A program made the translations under genes and the position numbers. The notes beneath the pieces are model-generated. The model was given only the letters and a program-made list of their open reading frames with translations. It made no database searches and was not told where the DNA came from. From Bacteroidia bacterium (GTDB lineage: Bacteria; Bacteroidota; Bacteroidia; Flavobacteriales; Flavobacteriaceae), in contig JAUIJW010000084.1 in the NCBI GenBank assembly GCA_030431085.1, positions 1 to 9,045 of the forward strand: a stretch of DNA of 9,045 nt, read 5' to 3'. This document shows positions 1 to 6,493 of the stretch, piece after piece; within the stretch, counting starts at the first letter, position 1; each line of letters starts with the position of its first letter.

Positions 1-198
1 CAAATGTTGGCCTTATCATTTTTAATTTTGATTGGTTTTATGCTAGTTACAGAAAGTGCTCATCTGGCTGAGGCCGAAGTGTTTGGAAAACATGTTGGCG
101 CTATACCAAAAGGCTACCTTTATTTCGCTATAGCATTTTCTTTAGGTGTTGAAGCCTTAAATATGAAAATGAGAAAGAACACCAAATTAAAATCGTAA
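1..198 (+). CDS. TerC family integral membrane protein, C-terminal fragment
   Basis: The frame is open from the first base of the window, so this is the 3' end of a longer gene; the ATG at position 4 is internal and not the start. The 65 visible residues contain one hydrophobic segment (about residues 3-16), a short loop, and then a PKGYLYFAIAFSLGVEALN stretch. That stretch matches the end of TerC/YkoY-type proteins, in which an 'IPKGY-Y-A-aFs--VE-LN' block forms the last transmembrane helix, followed by a short basic tail (KMRKNTKLKS here). TerC-family proteins are inner-membrane proteins linked to tellurite resistance and, in several bacteria, to manganese export; the substrate cannot be read from this fragment. 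The next gene begins 12 bases after the stop in the same frame, so co-transcription is likely. Family assignment is fairly secure; function is not. Confidence 0.82.
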   Translation, partial: QMLALSFLILIGFMLVTESAHLAEAEVFGKHVGAIPKGYLYFAIAFSLGVEALNMKMRKNTKLKS

Positions 199-210
199 AT
201 TGCTTGCTTT

Positions 211-534
211 GTGAAGCATCCTTTAACATATAGATTCTTTTCGATATTGCTAATAACAAGCTTGTGTTTGCCAATGGCAGTAGGGTTTTCACATGCTTTG
301 CATCACAGCGATTATATGGTTTGCCAAACCAAAAATGAGCAGCATATCCATAATGCAGATATTGATTGTTCTATTCATCATTATTTTTCAACTACCAATA
401 GTTTCAACTCTACTTATAATGATTATAAGTACGACTTAACTTTCGATAGATTGTTGATTTTTAGCTATCAATCTATATTTTCGCAAATTAGCGTGAATTC
501 TCTTTTTAAAAGAGGGCCTCCATCAATTAATTGA
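211..534 (+). CDS. small exported His/Cys-containing protein upstream of TonB-dependent receptor
   Basis: A 107-residue protein read from a GTG start 12 bases after the TerC stop. GTG is chosen because it yields a good signal peptide: basic MKHPLTYR, a hydrophobic core FFSILLITSLCLPMAVG, and probable cleavage after FSHA (residue 29). The first in-frame ATG, at 277, would cut this off. The mature part begins with a cluster of possible metal ligands: H31, H32, C38, H45, H47, C53, H56 and H57. A Ser/Asn/Tyr-rich stretch follows, and the protein ends in KRGPPSIN. I recognise no named domain. The stop lies about 50 bases before the ATG of a His-rich TonB-dependent receptor, so the two are probably one transcription unit. 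A role in periplasmic metal binding or sensing for that receptor is an inference from ligand content and position. The gene is probably real; the exact start is moderately sure. Confidence 0.66.
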   Translation: MKHPLTYRFFSILLITSLCLPMAVGFSHALHHSDYMVCQTKNEQHIHNADIDCSIHHYFSTTNSFNSTYNDYKYDLTFDRLLIFSYQSIFSQISVNSLFKRGPPSIN

Positions 535-584
535 TAATACTAACTAGATGCTTTCCTCTATTATTAATTAGTTTATTATTCAAA

Positions 585-2888
585 ATGAAATACTTATACC
601 TATTTCTATGTCTAGGAATATATACCTACAGCTATAGTCAAAATACGATTACCGGAACAGTTACCGATGAAAATAACACTCCACTTTTTGGTGTTGAAAT
701 TTATATTGAAAAACTCCATTTAGGTACCACAACAGATGAAAATGGTACTTTTGAGCTCCGTAAAATTCCAAAAGGCCAACACGAAGTTTCCTTCCAGTAT
801 TTAGGTTTCACTACTATAAAAAGAACCCTTACTATACCTCTAGCTCATTCTAATATAAATATCATTTTACAGGAGTCTACAGAGCATATTGATGAAGTAT
901 TGGTCTCTACACCTTTTCAGAAATTGCAAAGTGAAAACGTTATGAAGGTTGAGCACGAATCTATTGAAAGCTTACGAAGAAATGGTGGCCCGACCATGAT
1001 GGAAAACCTAACAGCCATACCCGGAGTAGAACAAATATCTACTGGAACAGGTATAGGAAAACCCGTTATTAGAGGATTAACCGGAAACCGGGTACTTATT
1101 TACACACAAGGGGTTAGGCTTGAAAACCAGCAATTTGGAAGCGAACATGGCTTAGGGTTAAATCAGGCAGGGTTTGATGGTGTTGAAATTATCAAGGGTC
1201 CGGCGTCTTTATTATATGGCTCTGATGCACTCGGTGGAGTACTCTATTTTAAACCCGAAAAATTTGCTTTAAATAACTCTACAGATGTAAGCATAGAACA
1301 AAACTTCTTTTCAAATACTCTGGGTAGTAATACTACGGTTGGTATAAAAAGTTCTAAAGAACAGCTTAAGTTTTTAGCTAGAGGAACCTACAACACCCAT
1401 TCTGATTATCAATTAGCCAATGAGGAGAGAGCCACAAATACTAGGTTTAATGAAAAAGATTTTAAAGCAGGTGTTGGCTTTAATACTGATTTTTGGGCTG
1501 GTGAATTGAGATATAATTTTACCAATTCAAAAGTAGGTATTCCAGAAGAACACCACGAACAGTCTAAATCTAAAACCATTGAAATACCATATCAAGATAT
1601 TGATAATCATATTCTAAGTTTACACAATCACTTCTATATCAACGACTCAAAAATCGATGTTAATCTTGGGTATATAGCCAACTATAGAAAAGAGTTTGAA
1701 GATGAGCATCATCATGAAGATGAAGACGACCACGACCATCATGATCACCATAACGATCACAATGAAGAATATCATGAAGAAGAGCATCATGGAGATGAAG
1801 CTGCATTAGATATGCACCTCAAAACCTTTACTTATGAAGTGAAATATTACATCCCAAACCAAAGTAAGTTTGAAACTATTATTGGTGCTCAAGGCTTACA
1901 CCAAACCAATAGAAATCATGGCGAAGAATTATTAATCCCAAATGCGGTTACCAATGATATTGGTGCTTTTATTACCAGTTTGTACAACCTTAATGAGAAT
2001 ACCAGTATACAAGGAGGTTTAAGGTTTGATCATAGACATTTAAACTCTGAGTCATTCGAAGTAGAAGATCATGACCATCACACTACCGAGGTAATAGATG
2101 GCATAGATAAAAACTTTCAAAGCTTTAATTTTTCTTTAGGAGTGAAAACACATTTCTTTGAACAATTAACGGCCCGTTTTAATTTTGCCAGCGGTTTTAG
2201 AGCTCCAACATTAGCAGAGTTGACTTCATTTGGTGTTCATCATGGTACGAATAGATTCGAAATTGGCAACCCCAATTTAGATAGTGAGCAAAATTACCAA
2301 ACAGACATCGCTCTTGAATTTAAAAGCGAACATGTAGAATTCTTTGCTAACGGATTCTATAATAAAATCGATAACTATATTTTTGCAGAACCGTCGGGAG
2401 ATACAGAGCATGGCGTACCTGTATATGTATATACTCAAGATGATGCCAATCTATATGGTGGTGAATTAGGTGTTCATTTTCATCCGCATCCAATAGACTG
2501 GTTGCATATTGAAAGTAGTTACGAAACTGTTGTGGGCAAAAGAGACGATCAGTATCTACCTCTAATTCCGGCTAATAAATGGGCCAATACGTTTAGATCT
2601 GAGTTTAGGAAAAGTGGTGTATTTCAAAATATTTTTGCAGCCGTACAGTACAATTATTACTTTGAACAGGACAGGGTAAGTCTATTTGAAGAAACTACCC
2701 CGGGTTACGGCCTTTTCAATATTCAATCGGGCACAGCTTTTAAATTAGGTCAATCTTTAGCCACTATAAATTTTGGTATCAATAATTTATTTAATGTTGC
2801 CTATACCTCACATCTATCGGCATTAAAACCACTTCAAATTCAAAATCCAGGACGTAACTTTATTTTAGGTTTAAAATGGGAACTTTAA
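585..2888 (+). CDS. TonB-dependent outer membrane receptor with His-rich loop, probable metal uptake
   Basis: A 767-residue outer-membrane receptor. The ATG at 585 is chosen over an in-frame TTG at 531 because it gives a clean signal peptide (MKYLYLFLCLGIYTYSYS, probable cleavage before Q19); the TTG would add 18 residues and overlap the previous gene. Residues 22-100 form a carboxypeptidase-regulatory-like beta domain (ITGTVTDENNTPLFGVEIYI, then TTTDENGTFEL), typical of Bacteroidota receptors. Residues about 105-222 are the plug (MENLTAIPGVEQ, VIRGLTGNRV around R163, IKGPASLLYGSDALGGV). The remainder is the 22-strand barrel, with the conserved FRAPTLAEL at 538 onwards and a C-terminal NFILGLKWEL strand. 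One barrel loop at residues 375-402 holds 12 His and 13 Asp/Glu in 28 residues, and a second cluster (HDHH) lies at 496-499. Such loops occur in zinc receptors of the ZnuD type, so zinc or another divalent metal is the likely cargo; copper or a metal chelate remains possible. I did not see a convincing Zur or Fur box upstream. Confidence 0.92.
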   Translation: MKYLYLFLCLGIYTYSYSQNTITGTVTDENNTPLFGVEIYIEKLHLGTTTDENGTFELRKIPKGQHEVSFQYLGFTTIKRTLTIPLAHSNINIILQESTEHIDEVLVSTPFQKLQSENVMKVEHESIESLRRNGGPTMMENLTAIPGVEQISTGTGIGKPVIRGLTGNRVLIYTQGVRLENQQFGSEHGLGLNQAGFDGVEIIKGPASLLYGSDALGGVLYFKPEKFALNNSTDVSIEQNFFSNTLGSNTTVGIKSSKEQLKFLARGTYNTHSDYQLANEERATNTRFNEKDFKAGVGFNTDFWAGELRYNFTNSKVGIPEEHHEQSKSKTIEIPYQDIDNHILSLHNHFYINDSKIDVNLGYIANYRKEFEDEHHHEDEDDHDHHDHHNDHNEEYHEEEHHGDEAALDMHLKTFTYEVKYYIPNQSKFETIIGAQGLHQTNRNHGEELLIPNAVTNDIGAFITSLYNLNENTSIQGGLRFDHRHLNSESFEVEDHDHHTTEVIDGIDKNFQSFNFSLGVKTHFFEQLTARFNFASGFRAPTLAELTSFGVHHGTNRFEIGNPNLDSEQNYQTDIALEFKSEHVEFFANGFYNKIDNYIFAEPSGDTEHGVPVYVYTQDDANLYGGELGVHFHPHPIDWLHIESSYETVVGKRDDQYLPLIPANKWANTFRSEFRKSGVFQNIFAAVQYNYYFEQDRVSLFEETTPGYGLFNIQSGTAFKLGQSLATINFGINNLFNVAYTSHLSALKPLQIQNPGRNFILGLKWEL
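1704..1800 (+). repeat. His/acidic low-complexity tract bounded by imperfect direct repeats
   Basis: Within the receptor gene, GAGCATCATCATGAAGATGA and two further bases (1704-1725) recur as GAGCATCATGGAGATGAAG (1782-1800). The second copy is one codon shorter. Between them the coding DNA is almost only CAT/CAC, GAT/GAC, GAA and AAT/AAC codons. The arrangement suggests growth of the metal-binding loop by duplication or slippage; that origin is an inference. Confidence 0.55.
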
Positions 2889-2932
2889 ATAAAAATTAAG
2901 AATTGTGGTCTGTAAATCAACCAGTAATTCTA

Positions 2933-2940
2933 TAACTTTG
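2933..2940 (+). promoter_or_regulatory. possible -7 promoter element of ftcD
   Basis: TAACTTTG matches the Bacteroidota sigma-70 -7 consensus TAnnTTTG exactly and lies 24 bases before the ftcD ATG, which gives a short leader. No TTG stands at the usual distance upstream: the nearest, at 2903-2905, is 27 bases away, so the -33 half is weak or absent. This placement argues for the ATG at 2965 rather than the in-frame GTG at 2905, which lies upstream of the element. Confidence 0.4.
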
Positions 2941-2964
2941 AGATCACAATTTAAACTCAACAAC

Positions 2965-4659
2965 ATGCAAAAACAGTTAATAGAATGTGTGCCCAATATT
3001 AGTGAAGGCCGTGACTTGGAAAAGATCAACACTATTGCCAATGTGGTAGAAACAGTTGATGGTGTTAAACTTTTAGACATAGACCCTGGAATGGCCACTA
3101 ATCGTACTGTCATTACTTTTGTAGGAGAGCCACAACAAGTAATTGATGCTGCTTTTTTATTGATAAAAAAAGCGTCAGAATTAATAGATATGAGTAAACA
3201 TTCTGGTGAGCACCCTAGATTTGGAGCCACAGATGTTTGTCCGCTAGTACCTATTGCAGGTATCAGCTTAGAAGAAACAGCAAAATATGCACATGAACTA
3301 GGAAATAGAGTTGGTGAAGAACTGGGTATTCCTGGTTATTTTTACGAAAATGCGGCCACAGAAGAGAAAAGAAAAAATCTTGCTAATTGTCGTTCTGGTG
3401 AATATGAAGGCCTTAAAGAAAAATTAGTTAATCCAAACTGGAAACCAGATTTTGGTCCAGCTATATTTAATAATACTGTACAAAAAGCCGGAGCTATTGC
3501 CATTTCTTCTAGAGATTTCTTAGTGGCCTATAATATCAATTTAAACTCTACTTCAACCAGACGAGCAAATGCTATAGCTTTTGATATTAGAGAGGCTGGT
3601 AGAGTTAAAACTGAAAATGGTAAAATAACAGGTAAAAAAGTATTAGATAAAGAGGGTAATACTGTTAGAATACCCGGTAAACTTAAAGCAGTTAAGGGTA
3701 TCGGATGGTATATTGAAGAGTATGGTATTGCACAAATTTCGTATAACCTAACCAATATATCGATTACCTCGGTGCATCAAGCTTTTGATGAAACCTGTCA
3801 AGCCGCGCAAAAAAGAGGTTTAAGAGTAACTGGCTCTGAATTAGTAGGTTTAATTCCGCTTAAAGCAATGCTCGACGCAGCAGATTATTTTTTAACCAAA
3901 CAGCAAAGATCTTTAGGAATATCTGAAGCTGAAAAAATTAAAATTGCGGTAAAGTCTTTGGGATTAGATGATTTAAAACCTTTTCACCCTCAAGATAAAA
4001 TTATAGAATATGTACTGGCCAAAGATCAAAAACAAAAATTGGTTGATTTATCTGTTACAAATTTTGCGGAAGAAACCGCTAGTGAATCTGTGGCTCCAGG
4101 AGGAGGATCTATATCTGCCTATGTGGGTGCGTTAGGTGTGTCTTTAGGCACTATGGTAGCCAATTTATCGGCTCATAAAAGGGGTTGGGATGATCGTTGG
4201 GAAGAATTTTCGAAATGGGCTGTTAAAGGTCAAACATATAAAAACAAATTACTCTATTTGGTTGATGAAGATACCAACTCGTTTAACAAAATTATTGAAG
4301 CGTTTAGATTACCAAAAAAAACGGTAGAAGAGCAAGAGCAAAGAAAAGAGGCTATAGAAAATGCCACCAAGTATGCTACAGAAGTACCTTATCAAATTAT
4401 GGAAACAGCCCATGAAGCCATGATAATTATGCAAACCATGATGAAAGAAGGTATTCCTAGTTCTCTCTCAGATGCTGGGGTTGGTGTTTTGTGTGCCAAA
4501 ACAGCTGTAACTGGTGCTTATTTTAACGTTCGTATTAACGCTAAAGATTTAAAAGATCGTGCTTTCGCGGATGAAATTATAGCCAAAGCAGAGAACCTTT
4601 ACCAATCTGCTATAGCTAAAGAAAGTGAAGCCATTAGTTATATCAACAGTAAAATGTAA
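2965..4659 (+). CDS. ftcD: bifunctional glutamate formimidoyltransferase / formimidoyltetrahydrofolate cyclodeaminase
   Basis: A 564-residue cytoplasmic fusion enzyme. It moves the formimino group of N-formimino-L-glutamate, an intermediate of histidine breakdown, to tetrahydrofolate and then releases ammonia to give 5,10-methenyl-THF. The N-terminal transferase half starts with QLIECVPNISEGRD and carries HSGEHPRFGATDVCPLVPI. His83 in GEHPR corresponds by my recollection to the catalytic His82 of the mammalian enzyme. The second transferase subdomain includes VAYNINLNSTSTRRA and GIGWYIEEYGIAQIS. After the linker, the cyclodeaminase half (about 365-564) shows APGGGSISAY at 377-386 and LVDEDTNSF around 432-440. 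Both domains are complete and in one frame. The protein is about 20 residues longer than the mammalian form, mainly through an insertion near residues 215-236. No other hut genes are visible. The ATG at 2965 gives the family's usual N-terminus. It appears monocistronic, with a possible promoter before it and a terminator after it. Confidence 0.96.
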   Translation: MQKQLIECVPNISEGRDLEKINTIANVVETVDGVKLLDIDPGMATNRTVITFVGEPQQVIDAAFLLIKKASELIDMSKHSGEHPRFGATDVCPLVPIAGISLEETAKYAHELGNRVGEELGIPGYFYENAATEEKRKNLANCRSGEYEGLKEKLVNPNWKPDFGPAIFNNTVQKAGAIAISSRDFLVAYNINLNSTSTRRANAIAFDIREAGRVKTENGKITGKKVLDKEGNTVRIPGKLKAVKGIGWYIEEYGIAQISYNLTNISITSVHQAFDETCQAAQKRGLRVTGSELVGLIPLKAMLDAADYFLTKQQRSLGISEAEKIKIAVKSLGLDDLKPFHPQDKIIEYVLAKDQKQKLVDLSVTNFAEETASESVAPGGGSISAYVGALGVSLGTMVANLSAHKRGWDDRWEEFSKWAVKGQTYKNKLLYLVDEDTNSFNKIIEAFRLPKKTVEEQEQRKEAIENATKYATEVPYQIMETAHEAMIIMQTMMKEGIPSSLSDAGVGVLCAKTAVTGAYFNVRINAKDLKDRAFADEIIAKAENLYQSAIAKESEAISYINSKM

Positions 4660-4666
4660 ATCAATA

Positions 4667-4700
4667 AAGGCTCAATTTTTATTAGTTGAGCCTTATTTTT
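4667..4700 (+). terminator. rho-independent terminator after ftcD
   Basis: AAGGCTCAA (4667-4675) pairs perfectly with TTGAGCCTT (4686-4694) around a 10-base T/A-rich loop. The stem is followed by A and then TTTTT (4696-4700). It begins 8 bases after the ftcD stop, as expected for an intrinsic terminator. The end of the T tract is only 8 bases before the next gene's ATG. Confidence 0.85.
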
Positions 4701-4708
4701 ATTGACCC

Positions 4709-5173
4709 ATGTTTTCAAAAAATATTATTCCATTTCAAGATGAATACACTAAGTATTTTAGAGATTTAAATCTAGAATGGCTAGAAGAATACTTTTGCGT
4801 TGAGCCGCATGACGCTGAACTACTCAATCATTGTAAAACTGAAATTATTGATAGAGGTGGCTATATTTTCTTTTACCAAAAAGAAGACCAAATTGTTGGG
4901 ACTTTTGCCTTAATTAAAATTAACCAAACGGTATTTGAATTGGGTAAGATGGCAGTTACTCCATCATATCAAGGTCAAGGTATTGGGCAGGAATTATTAC
5001 AGTTTTGTAAAGACTTTGCAAGCAGAAAGCACATCAAAAAAATCATATTATACTCTAATAAAAGTTTAGAAAACTCTATATATCTCTATAAAAAATACGA
5101 TTTTAAAGAAATAGAAATGGAGGCTAATAAACCCTATGCTCGTGGCAATATTAAGATGGAGCTTAGTCTGTAG
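4709..5173 (+). CDS. GNAT family N-acetyltransferase
   Basis: A 154-residue cytoplasmic protein, a usual length for a single GNAT domain. Acetyl-CoA binding motif A is clear: the strand ELGKMAVTPSY (78-87) runs into the pyrophosphate-binding loop QGQGIG (88-93) and the helix QELLQFCKDFA. The following strand is KKIILYSN (110-117), and motif B is seen in NSIYLYKKYDFKEIE (122-136). The N-terminal half has NLEWLEEYF and the GGYIFFYQKEDQIVGTFALIK beta strands that precede motif A. The substrate cannot be deduced; this subgroup is usually annotated only as a GNAT acetyltransferase. The ATG at 4709 is preferred because the N-terminal IIPFQ segment belongs to the fold. It starts just after the ftcD terminator with no visible promoter or Shine-Dalgarno, and it converges with the TetR gene, with 5 bases between the stops. 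Confidence 0.9.
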   Translation: MFSKNIIPFQDEYTKYFRDLNLEWLEEYFCVEPHDAELLNHCKTEIIDRGGYIFFYQKEDQIVGTFALIKINQTVFELGKMAVTPSYQGQGIGQELLQFCKDFASRKHIKKIILYSNKSLENSIYLYKKYDFKEIEMEANKPYARGNIKMELSL

Positions 5174-5178
5174 TATTA

Positions 5179-5853
5179 TTAAGACAATAACCTTTCTGTA
5201 AAATAAATTAGCATTTTCTCTACTTCAGCCATTTCATTATCTGTTGTTGATATATCTGTTAACCTAGGAAGATGTTTCGCAAAATAAATTTGATTATTAG
5301 ACATTTCAAACAAGTTGGTGGCTAATGAAAAAGGATATTTAAAATTTGGATTCACTTCAATTATCACATCAGAAATAGATTTTACTAAATCTTTATAACT
5401 CATAAAAAATCCTTTAGAATTCTCCATATCAACTTTTTTAGTATGATAGGTCTTCATCCCTTCAGAAATAACAATACTATGTAATTTACTCTCATTGACA
5501 TACATCACCCCAGGGTTCTCTTTAGAAGCCGATACTAAGGAGTGAATCATTATCTCAAGCTTTCTTTTAGAATCATCAATATTCATGGTATTCATTTTGA
5601 TGAGATAGCTCACCCACTCCCAATACCAATTCATTAAAAATAGCAGTAATAAGTGCTTGTTTTTAAAATATCTATAGATAGAGGCTTCGGTAGAGTTTAT
5701 GTTTTCAGCCAATTTCTTAAACGTAAAAAATTCAAAACCATGGGCTTCAATGAGTAAAATACTATATTGAATAATTTTTCTACCAAGTTTTGAATCCTGC
5801 GGATCTTTAAGATATAGACCTTCTTTTAATGATATTTTTATAGATATACTCAT
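5179..5853 (-). CDS. TetR/AcrR family transcriptional regulator
   Basis: A 224-residue protein. After an N-terminal arm of about 22 residues, LGRKIIQYSILLIEAHGFEF forms helix 1. FTFKKLAENINSTEASIYRYF (about 43-63) is the helix-turn-helix, with the conserved aromatic YRYFKNKHLLL ending typical of TetR DNA-binding domains. The remaining 150 or so residues form the ligand-binding and dimer domain, which is specific to its subfamily; NNQIYFAKHLPRL near 186-198 is a recognisable late helix, but I cannot name a ligand. The start codon at 5851-5853 faces away from the small exported protein gene, leaving a 131-base divergent region that carries an operator-like repeat array. TetR proteins usually repress themselves and a divergent neighbour, so 5985-6272 and possibly the SulP/carbonic anhydrase genes are candidate targets. 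Family assignment is secure; targets are inferred. Confidence 0.92.
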   Translation of the reverse strand: MSISIKISLKEGLYLKDPQDSKLGRKIIQYSILLIEAHGFEFFTFKKLAENINSTEASIYRYFKNKHLLLLFLMNWYWEWVSYLIKMNTMNIDDSKRKLEIMIHSLVSASKENPGVMYVNESKLHSIVISEGMKTYHTKKVDMENSKGFFMSYKDLVKSISDVIIEVNPNFKYPFSLATNLFEMSNNQIYFAKHLPRLTDISTTDNEMAEVEKMLIYFTERLLS

Positions 5854-5894
5854 TTATGGCTGTTATAATATCTCAACTGAATGATAAATTAAAT

Positions 5895-5902
5895 CAAAAA
5901 TA
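5895..5902 (-). promoter_or_regulatory. possible -7 promoter element of the TetR gene
   Basis: On the minus strand this reads TATTTTTG, an exact match to TAnnTTTG, about 41 bases upstream of the TetR start codon. No TTG occurs at a good -33 distance, and the region is very AT-rich, so a chance match is possible. Confidence 0.28.
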
Positions 5903-5942
5903 TAAAAGTTTAACAATAAATTTAATAGCATTACTATCATTA

Positions 5943-5983
5943 TTTAAAGCAATAATTATATATTTGCTTTTTTTAAAGCAAAT
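5943..5983. promoter_or_regulatory. operator-like array of three AAAGCAA half-sites
   Basis: Three copies of one heptamer lie in 36 bases: AAAGCAA at 5946-5952, TTGCTTT (reverse orientation) at 5964-5970, and AAAGCAA at 5975-5981. The right pair forms a perfect inverted repeat, ATTTGCTTT (5962-5970) / AAAGCAAAT (5975-5983), with a 4-base TTTT spacer. The left pair forms a 7-11-7 inverted repeat. The outer copies extend to a 10-base direct repeat, TTTAAAGCAA (5943-5952 and 5972-5981), 29 bases apart. The array overlaps the -7 match of the small exported gene and lies in the region divergent from a TetR gene, so it is a plausible TetR operator. Confidence 0.5.
5959..5966 (+). promoter_or_regulatory. 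possible -7 promoter element of the small exported protein gene
   Basis: TATATTTG fits TAnnTTTG exactly and would place the transcript start about 12 bases before the ATG at 5985. The last five bases fall inside the inverted repeat, so a bound regulator would block it. A clear -33 TTG is missing. It supports 5985 over an in-frame ATG at 5856, which would place this element inside the coding region. Confidence 0.42.
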
Positions 5984-5984
5984 T

Positions 5985-6272
5985 ATGATGTCTAAGCGCA
6001 TTATTTCTATTTTTTTTATAGTTGTTTTTGTGGCATTTATCACCACACCAGCTGTAGCTATTATTATAGATGATTCTTTTGACATCTCTTATTTTAATTC
6101 TATTTCTGAAGAAGAAGAAAAAGTTAGAGAAATTAAGGTAATCCCGAATAGTGATTCTAATGACTCTGATGAATTTTATCTCACAGAAAGAAATATGAAT
6201 AAAGTGTATTTTTTTAAAAAATATGCTAAACCTCATTTAAATATTATATCTCCACCTCCAGACTTATTATAA
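5985..6272 (+). CDS. small exported protein of unknown function ending in PPPDLL
   Basis: A 95-residue protein. The tandem ATGs at 5985/5988 are chosen over an ATG at 5856: the longer form adds 43 residues encoded by AT-rich promoter-like DNA, whereas the shorter form starts with a standard signal peptide (MMSKR, hydrophobic IISIFFIVVFVAFITTP, probable cleavage after AVA at residue 25). The mature part of about 70 residues is acidic at first (SEEEEKVREIK, then SDSNDSDEFYLTE) and basic later (NKVYFFKKYAKPH). It ends in NIISPPPDLL. There are no cysteines, so it is not a lipoprotein. I recognise no domain. The gene is divergent from a TetR regulator, with an operator-like array directly before it, and lies 221 bases upstream of the SulP gene in the same direction. 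Existence is fairly likely from the signal peptide and the -7 match; function is unknown. Confidence 0.65.
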   Translation: MMSKRIISIFFIVVFVAFITTPAVAIIIDDSFDISYFNSISEEEEKVREIKVIPNSDSNDSDEFYLTERNMNKVYFFKKYAKPHLNIISPPPDLL

Positions 6273-6493
6273 TCTACTCAATTTACGGAGAGTTAAATTA
6301 TTATCAGCCCTTATTTCGTATGCTTTACAAATATTAAAACCATGGCTTACAATGGTATTTTATTTAACCTTCCTTTTACCCAAAAAATCATTGCTCTTAC
6401 TGTTTATCAAACACTTGAGTAATAAAAAACTTATTCAAAATTAAAATAATAATCGTTGAAAGATAGTTGTCTTTTGACTTAAATAATATACGT

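Noticed and set aside
531..584. TTG-initiated extension of the TonB-dependent receptor (18 more residues)
   Set aside because: It overlaps the preceding stop and puts an extra hydrophobic stretch before a complete signal peptide that starts at the ATG at 585.
2905..2964. GTG-initiated extension of ftcD
   Set aside because: The extra 20 residues have no family counterpart, and the likely -7 promoter element lies within this stretch.
2871..3230. Minus-strand open frame of 119 codons opposite the ftcD start
   Set aside because: It lies over the conserved FtcD N-terminus, and its translation shows no recognisable domain; it is a shadow of the real gene.
5856..5984. ATG-initiated extension of the small exported protein by 43 residues
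   Set aside because: It would bury the signal peptide and would contain the promoter match and the inverted repeat array.
5973..6236. Minus-strand open frame opposite the small exported protein
   Set aside because: The translation is Phe/Ile/Asn/Arg-rich low complexity, as expected from the complement of AT-rich coding DNA, and it has no leader.
6280..6299. AATTTA/TAAATT inverted repeat after the small exported protein gene
   Set aside because: It has only A-T pairs, an 8-base loop and no T tract, so it is not a convincing terminator.
6352..6444. 30-codon hydrophobic open frame (MVFYLTFLLPKK...) in the gap before SulP
   Set aside because: It is too short and AT-rich to distinguish from chance, with no promoter or ribosome-binding evidence.
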